Below, in pieces: positions 1 to 8,806 of a DNA stretch of 64,000 nucleotides. Position 1 is the stretch's first letter. Each line of letters starts with the position of its first letter. A program made the translations under genes and the position numbers. The DNA is from Marinobacter sp. F4206 (GTDB taxonomy: Bacteria; Pseudomonadota; Gammaproteobacteria; Pseudomonadales; Oleiphilaceae), in NCBI RefSeq assembly GCF_019392195.1, contig NZ_JAHXKI010000002.1, positions 372,001 to 436,000 on the forward strand, written 5' to 3'. Under the pieces are notes generated by a model. It made no database searches, was not told the origin of the DNA, and saw only the letters and a program-made list of their open reading frames with translations.

Positions 1-1496
1 TCCGTAAACAAAGCCGTCAGAAGGTAAACCAACCCGAGAGCCAGCCAAGGAGTCAACGGCGCAAATCCCAGCAAGCCGCCCGCTAGCCAATGGGCAGCGC
101 CAGTAACGGTCATGGCATTACCCAGAGCAAAGGATGAAGCGATAACAACAAGAACCGGCAGATCCACACTTCGCCGAGCGCGACTGGCGGTCAGGCAACC
201 GGACACGACCATGGCCCCGGCAGCCAAAAACGCTGCTTCCATGATTTTCAACAATCCGCTGGCACTCAGAGCCACCATGCCAAAGAGGATCGCCAAGGCC
301 AGCGGCGCTTTACGAAAATCCGGTGGAGTCGAATCGTTCAAGGCGCTGACTAATAGAAAATCGCGACGGAAGCGGTACTGCTCGGCAAATTGATGGCTGG
401 CTTCCAGCAGAAGTGTATCGCCCATCCGAAATGTCAGATCCCCCAACTTGCCCGGCACCCGCCTCCCTTCGCGGGATAGAGAAAGGATAACGGCATTGAA
501 TCGCGTACGGAAACGGCTATCGCGGATGGTCTTGCCCAGAGCCGGAAACTCTGGCCCCAACACGACCTCAACAAGACAACGCTGGTGATTGGCGATGTCC
601 AGCTTGTGTACGCTGCCATTCGCGGGCTTAAGTCCTTGAATTCGCCTCAATTCACTGGCACTTTCCGGCGCACCCACAAAATACAACTTATCGCTGGCCT
701 GCAGCGTCCGGTCCGGCTCCACGGCAGTGATCAGCCGCCCGCCCCGGTCAATCTCTGTAAGGTAACCGTAAGCAAGGGCTCGCAGCCCGGCCTCGGCGAC
801 AGTTTTCCCCACCAGGGGACCACCCTCAACCACCTGGACCTCAACGCCGTATTCTCGAACCTGCTCAAGCTCTTCCGACACGCCGCCCCGATCCGGCAAT
901 AATTGCGAAGCGAACAGCACCAGAAATCCGCCACCAATCACAAAAAGTGGTACGCCAACCCACGACAACTCAAAAAGCCCAAGGTGAATACCCTGAGTAC
1001 TTTGCAGCAAGCCGTCAACCACCAGGTTTGTGCTGGTTCCAATCAGGGTACATGTCCCCCCGAGGATGGCGGCGTAACTAAGCGGCAACAGCAACTTGGA
1101 AGGAGGCATACCCAGCCTCTGAGCCCAGTCCTGAATCCCGGGTATGAACATCGCTACTACGGCAGTGTTGTTCATGAAACTACTGAGAATACCCGTCGGT
1201 ACAATCATTCGCGCCTGAGCCACTTTTTCGGAATTCGGGTGTCCAAGCAGTTTCCGGGCGATCCATTGCACTGCACCGGTTTCTTTGAGGCCCGCCGCCA
1301 CAATGTAAAGTATCGCAATGGTGATCACACCAGGATTGGCGAAACCCGCCAACGCCTCGGTAGGGCTCAAAATGCCTGTGATCAACAGAAACGCAAGCGC
1401 CGCCATGAGGACCAGATCCGCAGAGACTCGGGTCAACGCCAGAGAGCCCAGCACCGAGGCTAACGTAAGGAGGGTGGTTATGGCTTGCCAGTCCAT
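1..1496 (-). CDS. SLC13-family anion (sulfate-type) transporter with TrkA-C domains, 3' end outside window
   Basis: The frame reads open from an ATG at 1496 to the window edge, so the C-terminus is missing. The translation begins MDWQAITTLLTLASV and shows strongly hydrophobic segments, then a hydrophilic centre resembling two TrkA-C (RCK_C) domains (for example a VEGGPLVGKTVAEAGL stretch), then further membrane segments. The motif GTSTNLVVDGLL is typical of DASS/SLC13 sodium:sulfate or dicarboxylate carriers. Large TrkA-C-containing SLC13 proteins are often linked to sulfate uptake. The adjacent cysC and two sulfotransferases make sulfate the likely substrate here, but this is inference from context. 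It is on the same strand as cysC, 72 bases downstream of it. Confidence 0.8.
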   Translation of the reverse strand, partial: MDWQAITTLLTLASVLGSLALTRVSADLVLMAALAFLLITGILSPTEALAGFANPGVITIAILYIVAAGLKETGAVQWIARKLLGHPNSEKVAQARMIVPTGILSSFMNNTAVVAMFIPGIQDWAQRLGMPPSKLLLPLSYAAILGGTCTLIGTSTNLVVDGLLQSTQGIHLGLFELSWVGVPLFVIGGGFLVLFASQLLPDRGGVSEELEQVREYGVEVQVVEGGPLVGKTVAEAGLRALAYGYLTEIDRGGRLITAVEPDRTLQASDKLYFVGAPESASELRRIQGLKPANGSVHKLDIANHQRCLVEVVLGPEFPALGKTIRDSRFRTRFNAVILSLSREGRRVPGKLGDLTFRMGDTLLLEASHQFAEQYRFRRDFLLVSALNDSTPPDFRKAPLALAILFGMVALSASGLLKIMEAAFLAAGAMVVSGCLTASRARRSVDLPVLVVIASSFALGNAMTVTGAAHWLAGGLLGFAPLTPWLALGLVYLLTALFT

Positions 1497-1568
1497 TAGA
1501 ATCCAAGTGGGGAAGTAAAGCGAATAGGGTCAGATAAGAGCCTGAAGCAGAACCTTTTTGTTAACCTG

Positions 1569-2165
1569 TTATGAGATCAGGCCACGCTCTGCAAGAAAAC
1601 TGATCAACCGATCCGTACATTGATCCACTGACATGATAGACGTATCCAGCCTAATCTCGGGCTGTTCCGGTACCTCATAAGGGGAGTCGATCCCGGTGAA
1701 GTGCTTGATCTCTCCAGAGCGAGCTTTCTGATATAACCCTTTCGGATCCCGCCCCTCGCAGGTTTCCATCGGTGTATCCATAAACACTTCAATGAACTCT
1801 CCAGCCGGGAAGAGGTTGCGAACCATACGGCGGTCACTTGTGAAAGGAGAAATAAAAGCGCTGAGAACGATCAGTCCAGCGTCTGCGAACAATTTGCTCA
1901 CTTCACCAATCCGACGAATATTCTCGACCCGGTCCTCATCGGAAAAGCCGAGGTCTTTGCATAGACCATGGCGAACGTTATCTCCATCCAGCAAGAAGGT
2001 GTGATAACCGCGACTGTGGAGTGTCACATCCAGCGCATTGGCAATCGTGGACTTGCCGGAGCCACTCAGGCCAGTAAACCAGAGCAGGCAGGGCTTCTGG
2101 TTTTTGGTGGAAGCGCGCTCAGCACGGATGATCTTGTGATTGTGCCAGACGATGTTATCTGCCAA
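1569..2165 (-). CDS. cysC: Adenylyl-sulfate kinase CysC
   Basis: Phosphorylates adenosine 5'-phosphosulfate (APS) with ATP to give PAPS, the universal sulfuryl donor. The 198-residue length fits stand-alone CysC. The Walker A motif GLSGSGKS is at residues 32-39, followed by [10 protein letters not shown]. The conserved phosphorylated serine lies in the AFISPF stretch (Ser106). The start is a TTG preceded by GAGGA with a seven-base gap; no ATG is nearby. ATP sulfurylase (cysD/cysN) is not in the window, so APS must come from genes elsewhere. Placement beside an anion carrier and two sulfotransferases suggests PAPS made here serves glycan sulfation as well as, or instead of, assimilation. Confidence 0.95.
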   Translation of the reverse strand: MADNIVWHNHKIIRAERASTKNQKPCLLWFTGLSGSGKSTIANALDVTLHSRGYHTFLLDGDNVRHGLCKDLGFSDEDRVENIRRIGEVSKLFADAGLIVLSAFISPFTSDRRMVRNLFPAGEFIEVFMDTPMETCEGRDPKGLYQKARSGEIKHFTGIDSPYEVPEQPEIRLDTSIMSVDQCTDRLISFLAERGLIS

Positions 2166-2477
2166 GGGGATATCCTCTTTGAAAAAAGGTCAAATCAGAG
2201 AGGCCAGATAAACAACTTCACCTGCCCAAACTAAAAATAGAATAACCATAGATTGCCGTGGAATTTACCCAAAAAAGGGCTTCGATGAAAGCTCTCACGG
2301 ACTACCCTCCATTTGAGCTCTTCTGTTCACGCGCTATCATCATTCATTGCCTAGACCCGCACTCAACCAACACCTTCCAATTTTGGCTCATTCGCGAACT
2401 CGTGGATGATTTGATTCGACGCTGCCTCGAGCTGATATAGGTCGGCTTTTCCAAAGAAACTATGTCATAGGTCTCGG
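2166..2477. other. Intergenic region between cysC and the DHH protein gene
   Basis: 312 bases, A/T rich, upstream of cysC. A 60-codon open frame on the plus strand (2258-2440) has no recognisable domain or clear ribosome binding site and is not called as a gene. No convincing terminator hairpin or -35/-10 pair was identified. The region probably contains the cysC promoter, because the preceding gene ends about 310 bases upstream. Confidence 0.4.
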
Positions 2478-3440
2478 TTAGCTCCAGAACTCGGCAATTG
2501 CATCCAAAAATTCATCCAACTGGCTTTCAGGCAGATCATTGATTCCAGCGGCGGCCTTGCGCCCACCACCGGTGGGAAAACGACGAGCCAGGTCATCGGC
2601 CCCGGAACGGTTATTCAAGGGGGCGCGAATACTCACCAGATAGCCGCCATCGGCTTTTTCAGTAACGATGGCACAGGCTTTATCCGGATTACGGTTGGCC
2701 AATTCGTTGCCCAACACACCACTCACACGGCGGGCCCACGGCTCATCCGGAAGCTTCACAACCAGAGAGCTTTCATTCTCAGTAAGCACCGGCGCAGCCA
2801 GCCCACTCTCCATGTCAGCCTCATAGCCGTCACGCAGTTTCTGCCAGGCCGACGGGGCCGCGGCGATGAGATCTAGCGGATCCTCATATTTCACAAATTC
2901 GTGATAAAGGTCCGCTGGGTGGAAGTGAAGGTCTTCTACCGTCGCACCATAACCATTGTAATTAATGCACACACCGAGCATCTTAAGACTCTCGGACTGT
3001 TTCTCTGACAGACTGGCCTTCGCCGCCAAATCCGCCGCAACAGAAATAAGATTGTCTCCGAACGCTGCGGCAATCGCCCAATTATGAAACCGGCCGCGCA
3101 AATACTGATCGATCAACAAACTGGTGCAAGTAGTAGGCCGGGTATCGATCATCGCAGTGAAGTGCGGGTGATCGGGCAATTTTTCGCCGGGAAAATGGTG
3201 ATCCACATAAAACACCTCGCTACCGGCAGCAAGAAGCGCATCCACCTCTTTGCGGTTCTTTTCGAGGCTGACATCCAGCACGTTCACGCGGATTGGCCTG
3301 GAGACCGGCAGCTGTTTAACTAGAGCTATATCGCGCTTTACGCCCGTGACTAAAGTGCTTTCGACCGGGTCAGCCAGACGAAGCTGGATCAGAGCACAGA
3401 TGCCATCGGCATCACCATTAAATACATCGTAGATTTGCAT
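2478..3440 (-). CDS. DHH/DHHA1-family phosphoesterase
   Basis: 320 residues with DHH-superfamily motifs in order: NGDADG near residue 8, a VLDVS aspartate near 54, VDHHFPGE near 80, and a later FGDN aspartate. The C-terminal DHHA1 domain ends in GGGRKAAAG, where most relatives have GGGHxxAAG. Size and layout resemble NrnA-type enzymes, which cleave short oligonucleotides and, in Bacillus, also dephosphorylate PAP. Actual substrate is unknown. It lies between cysC and a sulfotransferase gene, so a role in removing PAP is an attractive inference. A general nanoRNase or another DHH activity is equally possible. The start is an ATG. Confidence 0.8.
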   Translation of the reverse strand: MQIYDVFNGDADGICALIQLRLADPVESTLVTGVKRDIALVKQLPVSRPIRVNVLDVSLEKNRKEVDALLAAGSEVFYVDHHFPGEKLPDHPHFTAMIDTRPTTCTSLLIDQYLRGRFHNWAIAAAFGDNLISVAADLAAKASLSEKQSESLKMLGVCINYNGYGATVEDLHFHPADLYHEFVKYEDPLDLIAAAPSAWQKLRDGYEADMESGLAAPVLTENESSLVVKLPDEPWARRVSGVLGNELANRNPDKACAIVTEKADGGYLVSIRAPLNNRSGADDLARRFPTGGGRKAAAGINDLPESQLDEFLDAIAEFWS

Positions 3441-3595
3441 AAGAATTTCAGCGTCAATGAATCAGAAAAGTCGGGACAGACAATACAAAAACCGGCGCAT
3501 ACATAAAACAGGTCGCATCCCATCGGAAATGAGCATTTCGAGGATGCCGGAAGATGCTAAACCCAGAAAGTATTCAATCCCTACAGGGAGATACT

Positions 3596-4492
3596 TCACT
3601 TTGTGCTTTTCGGCAATCTGGATGAATACCCTAAACGTTCCGAAAAATCCCCACATTGCTGCCGAATGCAAGCAATGTTACCTCCATAATATTCCTCATA
3701 ATCCATCACCCTCTTTCCTTTAGATTGGTATTGGTTGTCGACTTTTCCTGCTACATCCGAGGCTATACCAAACCCAAGATTCTGAGCCAACCCCTCAACA
3801 ATACCTTTTTTGTCAGCCAAAAAATCTTCGTAACGGATCAGGATAAAAGCTTCTGGCTGGCTGAAATATGTTTCTGCCGACAGCCTCCAACGATAGGCCA
3901 ACGAGTCCACGTAAGACTCCGGCCAATGCCCCAACCAGGAAGAGTCAAGGTTAATTCTCCAAGCCGGTGACCTCTTCAATTCTGGCCATTCTTCCGGATC
4001 AAGCTCTTTTAGGTTTCCGGGCACCTTGAGTCGATTGAGAATGCTACGGATATTGTCTTTAGGCTCCCGCATAATCATTACAAAACGGGCTTTTGGGAAA
4101 TACGTCCTCAAGCATTCATAATCAAATGTCAGCCCCGGCTCTTTGACAATTTTTCGTGAGAATTCTTTCCTGTATCGGTAAATAAAATCGTCGAAACCTT
4201 CTACACCGTACCTCCGGAGGATTTTTGCTCCTGGTCGGTTTATGGCTCGCGTTATGTCTAGCGTAGCGGGCAACCCCGTGGCCTCAGCCAACAACGCTGC
4301 AATCGCTGTAGTGCCAGACTTCTGAACACCCAGTATAAACACTGGCTCTGTCTGCCGAAGTTTCGCAAGCACCTTCTGTTTGTGCGCTCTGCGTATGCGT
4401 TCGAATCCTCTCATGGCAACCAGCTCTAGGTTGGCTTCGATTCTTTTTAACAGTGCTCTATGCTTTTCTAACAACTTTGAGCACCTCACCAA
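3596..4492 (-). CDS. PAPS-dependent sulfotransferase family protein (first copy)
   Basis: About 298 residues. The 5'-phosphosulfate-binding loop is VFILGVQKSGTT at residues 51-62, and the 3'-phosphate-binding R-x7-S pattern is Arg142 to Ser150 in MREPKDNIRS. Both mark PAPS-binding sulfotransferases, which move sulfate from PAPS to a hydroxyl or amino group. The target is probably a surface glycan, judged from neighbouring glycosyltransferases. The start is uncertain: the longest frame opens with TTG at 4492, overlapping the flippase gene by 35 bases, with a GTG at 4489 and a TTG at 4474 as alternatives. The last has the best upstream AGG. It is strongly A/T rich compared with the right half of the window. 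Confidence 0.85.
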   Translation of the reverse strand: MVRCSKLLEKHRALLKRIEANLELVAMRGFERIRRAHKQKVLAKLRQTEPVFILGVQKSGTTAIAALLAEATGLPATLDITRAINRPGAKILRRYGVEGFDDFIYRYRKEFSRKIVKEPGLTFDYECLRTYFPKARFVMIMREPKDNIRSILNRLKVPGNLKELDPEEWPELKRSPAWRINLDSSWLGHWPESYVDSLAYRWRLSAETYFSQPEAFILIRYEDFLADKKGIVEGLAQNLGFGIASDVAGKVDNQYQSKGKRVMDYEEYYGGNIACIRQQCGDFSERLGYSSRLPKSTK

Positions 4493-5888
4493 TTAGCGGC
4501 TTATCTAACATTAAAATCACGAAAATATACAAAGTGGAGAAAACGCTACATGCAAGCGCAAGACTAACTAATGCATCAACCTCTACTTGCGCCACCACCC
4601 AAACAGAGAAAGTGAAAATCAAGGCTGAAGCTCCGTAAAACAAACCAATGTCTTTTAACTGCTCAATGAAGGAGTAGTCTATCAAACGGTCTGAGTAGTA
4701 CTTGTTGGGAAAATAAAAGATCAGAGATTGAACAACCTGCCCCCAAAGCACCGCCTCTATCCCGATTTGCGCAGTGATAACCAGCACAATGGTAGTCACC
4801 ACTTTCTTGAAAACCTGCAAAGTGAGCAAGATATCCGAGCGCCCCAGCACCCTGAGAATATTCAGGTTCAATGAATGTATAGGATAGAGAAGCGCCGCGA
4901 GGCTCATTATTTGCAGATAGCGGTGTGCAGAGTACCAATCTTCAGGAAACAACAACTCAAAGAGCCAGGGCGCAATCAAGATCAATCCTGCTACCATAGG
5001 CACGTAGAGAGCAATGATCACTCTGATTACTCGTCGATAAGCACTTTTCAGCTCCAATTTGTTCGACTGTTTCTTTGCCAAAGCAGGAAAAGTGACGGCC
5101 TGAATCGAATGCAAGAGCTGAGTTACGACTAATTCGCGAATTCTGTCTGCAAAGAAGTACAACCCCGCGACCGATGCGTTGAACAACTTCGCGATCACTA
5201 AGGGGTAAATATTTTTAAATAGGGTCTCCAGACTCTCTGAGAGGAACAGCTTATAACCAAAATTGTACATTCCCTTCGCAGAGGCCCAAGTACAGGCCGC
5301 CTTCGGTCGCCAACCATGCCGCCGCCACAGTATTGCTGTGTGAATAACCGCCCCCAACAGGGATTGAATCACCAGTGCCCACACGCCAAAGCTCAAATAG
5401 GCAAGCCCAACCGCAACCACTCCTGAGATAATGCTCGCGGGTAAACTCGCCTGCATCTGGGCCTTGAAATTCAACTCACGGCTCAGGGTGGCAATCTGAA
5501 TCACCTGGAACGAATTTACGATGATCACCAAAGATGCAACACGAACCAAGTCCACCAAACGACTTTCTTCATAAAACGCTGCAATTGCTGGCGCCGCGGC
5601 AAAAAGAACGCCATAAGAAATCACACCGAGGGTGAGGTTGGCGAAGAAAGCGGTTGCGTAGTCCGTTTCGGTGATTTCCGGAAGTCTGATTAACGCCTGC
5701 CTGAAGCCCGAATCCATCAGCGATTGCCCCAAGGACAAGAACACCGTCATCATCGCCATGAGACCGAAATCCTCAGGCACCAGGAATCTAGCAAGCAGCA
5801 GCGTGACCATGATGCCGACGCCGCGCCGGGCGAGTTGCTCGCCGAAGCTCCAGATTACGGCGGTAGAGGTTTTTTTGCCCAATGACAT
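4458..5888 (-). CDS. Oligosaccharide flippase / Wzx-like polysaccharide exporter (MOP superfamily)
   Basis: 476 residues, almost entirely hydrophobic with about a dozen predicted membrane segments. The opening MSLGKKTSTAVIWSFGEQL, with a following RRGVGIMVTLLLARFL, is typical of the polysaccharide-synthesis (PST/MATE-like) branch of the MOP superfamily. Such proteins translocate undecaprenyl-linked glycan units across the inner membrane. The ATG start shares one base with the stop of the upstream glycosyltransferase gene (TAATG), so the two are translationally coupled. No Wzy polymerase or O-antigen ligase is evident nearby on this strand, so the unit may be ligated or polymerised by proteins encoded elsewhere. 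Confidence 0.88.
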   Translation of the reverse strand: MSLGKKTSTAVIWSFGEQLARRGVGIMVTLLLARFLVPEDFGLMAMMTVFLSLGQSLMDSGFRQALIRLPEITETDYATAFFANLTLGVISYGVLFAAAPAIAAFYEESRLVDLVRVASLVIIVNSFQVIQIATLSRELNFKAQMQASLPASIISGVVAVGLAYLSFGVWALVIQSLLGAVIHTAILWRRHGWRPKAACTWASAKGMYNFGYKLFLSESLETLFKNIYPLVIAKLFNASVAGLYFFADRIRELVVTQLLHSIQAVTFPALAKKQSNKLELKSAYRRVIRVIIALYVPMVAGLILIAPWLFELLFPEDWYSAHRYLQIMSLAALLYPIHSLNLNILRVLGRSDILLTLQVFKKVVTTIVLVITAQIGIEAVLWGQVVQSLIFYFPNKYYSDRLIDYSFIEQLKDIGLFYGASALIFTFSVWVVAQVEVDALVSLALACSVFSTLYIFVILMLDKPLIGEVLKVVRKA

Positions 5889-7057
5889 TAAGGATTTTTC
5901 TCTTTTTTGACTCTAGCAACTTCGGCAATAAGGTCTTCAGTGTACGCTTCAAACGCTGATCGCCCCCGGGTTGCTCTAATAATCTCCTGTTGTTTGCTTA
6001 CAAGTGCTGGCTTCAGAGGTTGATCCAACGTTTCGCAGTCTTCAGAAAGTGCATCTACGGAACTTATCTTGAGGCCCATGTTCTCAAATTCTTTATAAAG
6101 AGGGTTGGAGGCATCGAGATAAACCTTTGCGCCCAAGTACAGCATAATGAAGACGTTTCCTGCTGCTTGCTGGCGAATATGGTTCATGATTACGCTTGAG
6201 CAAGTACTGACTAACTCGATGTATTCATCAAATGCCATGAATTCGGTCACTGGCCTGAACTGATCACCCAAGAGCCTTTTTCCTTCTTTGATCACTTTTT
6301 TACGATAATCTGCATCTCCATAACTAAGAGGCACGATTACTGTTGAGCCTGCAGGAATCCCTGTTTCCGCGAGAATCCGGAAAACGTCTATTTGATTATT
6401 GGAAGGGTCGGCACTGTTACCGACGAGAATATTCTTGCCGGTGACAAATTCAGGGCCCAGCCTACCGTCTACCAAGTCTGCAATTTTCCCGTAGTTCCAG
6501 CGAACATACTCCGGAAATGGTTTCTCTCCCAAAGCCTGTTTCAGAAGTACATATTCACTTTGTAGAACTGGCGCAAACAAATCGATTTTCTGCACCAGCT
6601 TCCGCTTTCGGCTGGCATTTGGGTAGAGAGCCCTGCCGAGCATTTCGTTTATTCGCAGTGCAGGCGCTTTCCATAATTTTGACGTTTTCGGGCTTTGAAC
6701 CGCGCGGGTTTCCGGCTTTAACAATTCGAGAGGGCTGGACATCAACAGGTCATAGTAGTCATACCCCAACCCGATCCAGACCACAGGCACCCTGCGGTTC
6801 AGCCGAGCCAAAACCTCTAACGAGAATGCATAGAGAGAATGGAGGATAATGGCATCATATTGATCCAGGGATTTAATGAATTTAGAGCTCCGGAAAGCGT
6901 ATTTAGGAACACGTACAGGATCGATTTTCTGCAGGTAGACGATGGGCTCAGAGGTTCCCGCCAGCATAAAGGTATTCTGCCCAGGAGCTACAGATTCGAA
7001 GAATTCATAGGCCGAGTCGGGAAATTTTTCGTCTTTTATAAGGTGGAGAAGTCTCAA
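5888..7057 (-). CDS. WecF/Glyco_transf_56-like 4-acetamido-dideoxyhexose transferase
   Basis: 389 residues. The opening MRLLHLIKDEKFPDSAYEFF and the later segments VIMNHIRQQAAGNVF and GAKVYLDASNP match the style of family-56 glycosyltransferases such as WecF, which adds Fuc4NAc from its dTDP derivative in enterobacterial common antigen synthesis. Here the matching donor could come from RmlA, RmlB and the aminotransferase encoded upstream. The exact sugar is inferred. The start is a TTG in a TTGA overlap with the preceding sulfotransferase stop. The protein would act at the cytoplasmic face of the inner membrane on a lipid-linked acceptor. Confidence 0.78.
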   Translation of the reverse strand: MRLLHLIKDEKFPDSAYEFFESVAPGQNTFMLAGTSEPIVYLQKIDPVRVPKYAFRSSKFIKSLDQYDAIILHSLYAFSLEVLARLNRRVPVVWIGLGYDYYDLLMSSPLELLKPETRAVQSPKTSKLWKAPALRINEMLGRALYPNASRKRKLVQKIDLFAPVLQSEYVLLKQALGEKPFPEYVRWNYGKIADLVDGRLGPEFVTGKNILVGNSADPSNNQIDVFRILAETGIPAGSTVIVPLSYGDADYRKKVIKEGKRLLGDQFRPVTEFMAFDEYIELVSTCSSVIMNHIRQQAAGNVFIMLYLGAKVYLDASNPLYKEFENMGLKISSVDALSEDCETLDQPLKPALVSKQQEIIRATRGRSAFEAYTEDLIAEVARVKKEKNP

Positions 7058-8070
7058 TTTTCGACGCTCACTGCTTTGTACATCCGCTCTGCATCATCCT
7101 GAGAATACTCTTCCGAGCGCCAGCGATTAGTATTAGAAAAGCTCATCTGCCCTGAGTATTCAGGTACGGTCTCCGCACTCACGCCACCCTGCTCAACCAG
7201 CCGGCGGGCGATTTCGTTGAAGTAATGCTCCGGTCTTTGGCAGAAGTCCTCGTACTGAACTAGAAGCTTCTTGTGATTTGGCAAAGCGGCCAAGCCCGAT
7301 TCTACGGAACGGTTGATGGCAGCAATCTGGGCGGCTACGGATTCCAGCGGGTCCAGGTCTTTAAGATACGGGTATTCTTTAATCTTGAATGAATACCAAG
7401 TATTAATATCGCCGTACTGGCGCTTTCGGGCTTCCAGTGCAGACTGAATGTTGTAGACTGGATCCCGGCGAATCCAGATGAACAATGGCTTGTCGAACTG
7501 TTCAGCTAACTCCGGGATGTTCTGGTTCATGATCATCGCTTTCATGGCGAACGGCTTTTCGAAAATATTTGCTAGTGCGTTCAGTTCGTTCCTAAAGCCA
7601 TCCAGGTCGGCTTTTTGCCGCAACTCATCCTCTGGCATGTAATCCAGTTCATCGAATGGCAAGAATCGGCGCCAGAAATACCAAAATTCGTTAGGTGCCA
7701 ACGCGCCATTGGTTTTTCCGTTTTCAGAGCTGAAGTCGATGTCGGAGTTGAAGTCCAGAATTTCGTTACGAAAATTGTAACGCGGATCCGTTAGTAGTTG
7801 CTGGATTTTTGCGCCGACCAAAGGTGCCCCAAAAAAACGGGAAAGAAGGTTGGTTGGATAGGCGACCAGTCCGGTGTTGGCGAGCCATTGTGTGAAAAGT
7901 GTGGTACCCGAGCGGAGTGGCCCCATTACGAAGATTTTGGAGAATCGCTCTGATGCGCTTTCAAGATACTTTTCATTAGCCCCAGCGAGATTAGCATTCA
8001 ATTCTGCCAGTAGAGTTTCCAGATCAGAGATTCGAGAGAACTGTTCTGCTCGCATTTTTTGTTTAGCCAT
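7054..8070 (-). CDS. PAPS-dependent sulfotransferase family protein (second copy)
   Basis: 338 residues with a P-loop-like PAPS site, KIFVMGPLRSGTTLF, at residues 45-59, and an R-x7-S 3'-phosphate motif from Arg202 to Ser210 in RRDPVYNIQS. An N-terminal stretch of about 40 residues is helical and charged and may form a short coiled coil. It differs clearly from the first sulfotransferase, so the two probably modify different positions or residues. The ATG start follows the WbqC-family gene by 46 bases with only a weak ribosome binding site. It overlaps the next gene by four bases (TTGA). Confidence 0.87.
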   Translation of the reverse strand: MAKQKMRAEQFSRISDLETLLAELNANLAGANEKYLESASERFSKIFVMGPLRSGTTLFTQWLANTGLVAYPTNLLSRFFGAPLVGAKIQQLLTDPRYNFRNEILDFNSDIDFSSENGKTNGALAPNEFWYFWRRFLPFDELDYMPEDELRQKADLDGFRNELNALANIFEKPFAMKAMIMNQNIPELAEQFDKPLFIWIRRDPVYNIQSALEARKRQYGDINTWYSFKIKEYPYLKDLDPLESVAAQIAAINRSVESGLAALPNHKKLLVQYEDFCQRPEHYFNEIARRLVEQGGVSAETVPEYSGQMSFSNTNRWRSEEYSQDDAERMYKAVSVEN

Positions 8071-8116
8071 AACACACTCATTTGAAATAAATTAATACAT
8101 GGCTCCAGTCAGGTTG

Positions 8117-8806
8117 CTAAGCAAGATAATAGCCTTTCAATAAGCACTCAACTTCTGTGGGCGAACAATTCATTAACACATCAATTATAGAGAGGTTTGG
8201 AACAAACTCCGCCGCCCCCTGCGAATACGCTACCGGCAACGAGTCAACAAACTTCAAATCAATCCCCTTCTCAGCAAAATCTGGCTTGGAATACAATTTT
8301 CTTCCACCCGGCGCGTTAAGGTAAGAATCAGCTCCGAACTCATGACACAAGGCAATCAGGCGATCCCGGGCGGTGCCAGATCGGTCGTATTCCAGATCGC
8401 TCGTCTTCTTAAACTGTTTTTCTATACCGAGGTAGGAAAAGACACCTTCAAAACCTTTTTGGCATACGGATGCGATTAATCGATCCTCAAATTCCAGAGT
8501 CTCGCGAATTATTGGAAATACATTCTCAAAATACGGAGCCGTCGAATAACTATGCTCTATTGTTTTCAGAACCTTAGCCACATCGCCCGAAAACTCCAAA
8601 ACGGAGAACAATTTATTCTGAGAGGCGCCAGGTACCGATACCGTAAACCGTATGACTCCATTCGGTGCAAGCACATTATTCCGGTTCACAAAACCGCGCT
8701 TAATGTAAGCAACATCGTCATAAATCAGAAAAAGATCGGCAGCTTGAATCAGCTGAAAGTAGCCAATGTGGGGAAATAGGTATGGCTGCATAACCGCCAG
8801 CTTCAT
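8117..8806 (-). CDS. WbqC-family protein
   Basis: 229 residues beginning [20 protein letters not shown], the signature opening of the WbqC family (PF08889). Members occur in O-antigen and other glycan loci, often next to nucleotide-sugar aminotransferases. Their biochemical role is not firmly settled; an acyl or amino-acyl modification of the amino sugar has been considered. Conserved features include VKRGFVNRN-like and YLNAPGGRKLY stretches. The ATG start overlaps the aminotransferase stop by four bases (ATGA), so the two are probably made in fixed ratio. Confidence 0.85.
   Translation of the reverse strand: MKLAVMQPYLFPHIGYFQLIQAADLFLIYDDVAYIKRGFVNRNNVLAPNGVIRFTVSVPGASQNKLFSVLEFSGDVAKVLKTIEHSYSTAPYFENVFPIIRETLEFEDRLIASVCQKGFEGVFSYLGIEKQFKKTSDLEYDRSGTARDRLIALCHEFGADSYLNAPGGRKLYSKPDFAEKGIDLKFVDSLPVAYSQGAAEFVPNLSIIDVLMNCSPTEVECLLKGYYLA

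Noticed and set aside
2258..2440. 60-codon open frame upstream of cysC
   Set aside because: No Shine-Dalgarno sequence, no homology recognised, and A/T-rich spacer DNA easily yields this length.
5859..5866. GGCGGTAG, resembling the ops/JUMPstart core
   Set aside because: It is on the plus strand within the 5' coding part of a minus-strand gene, so it cannot act on the glycan operon transcript.
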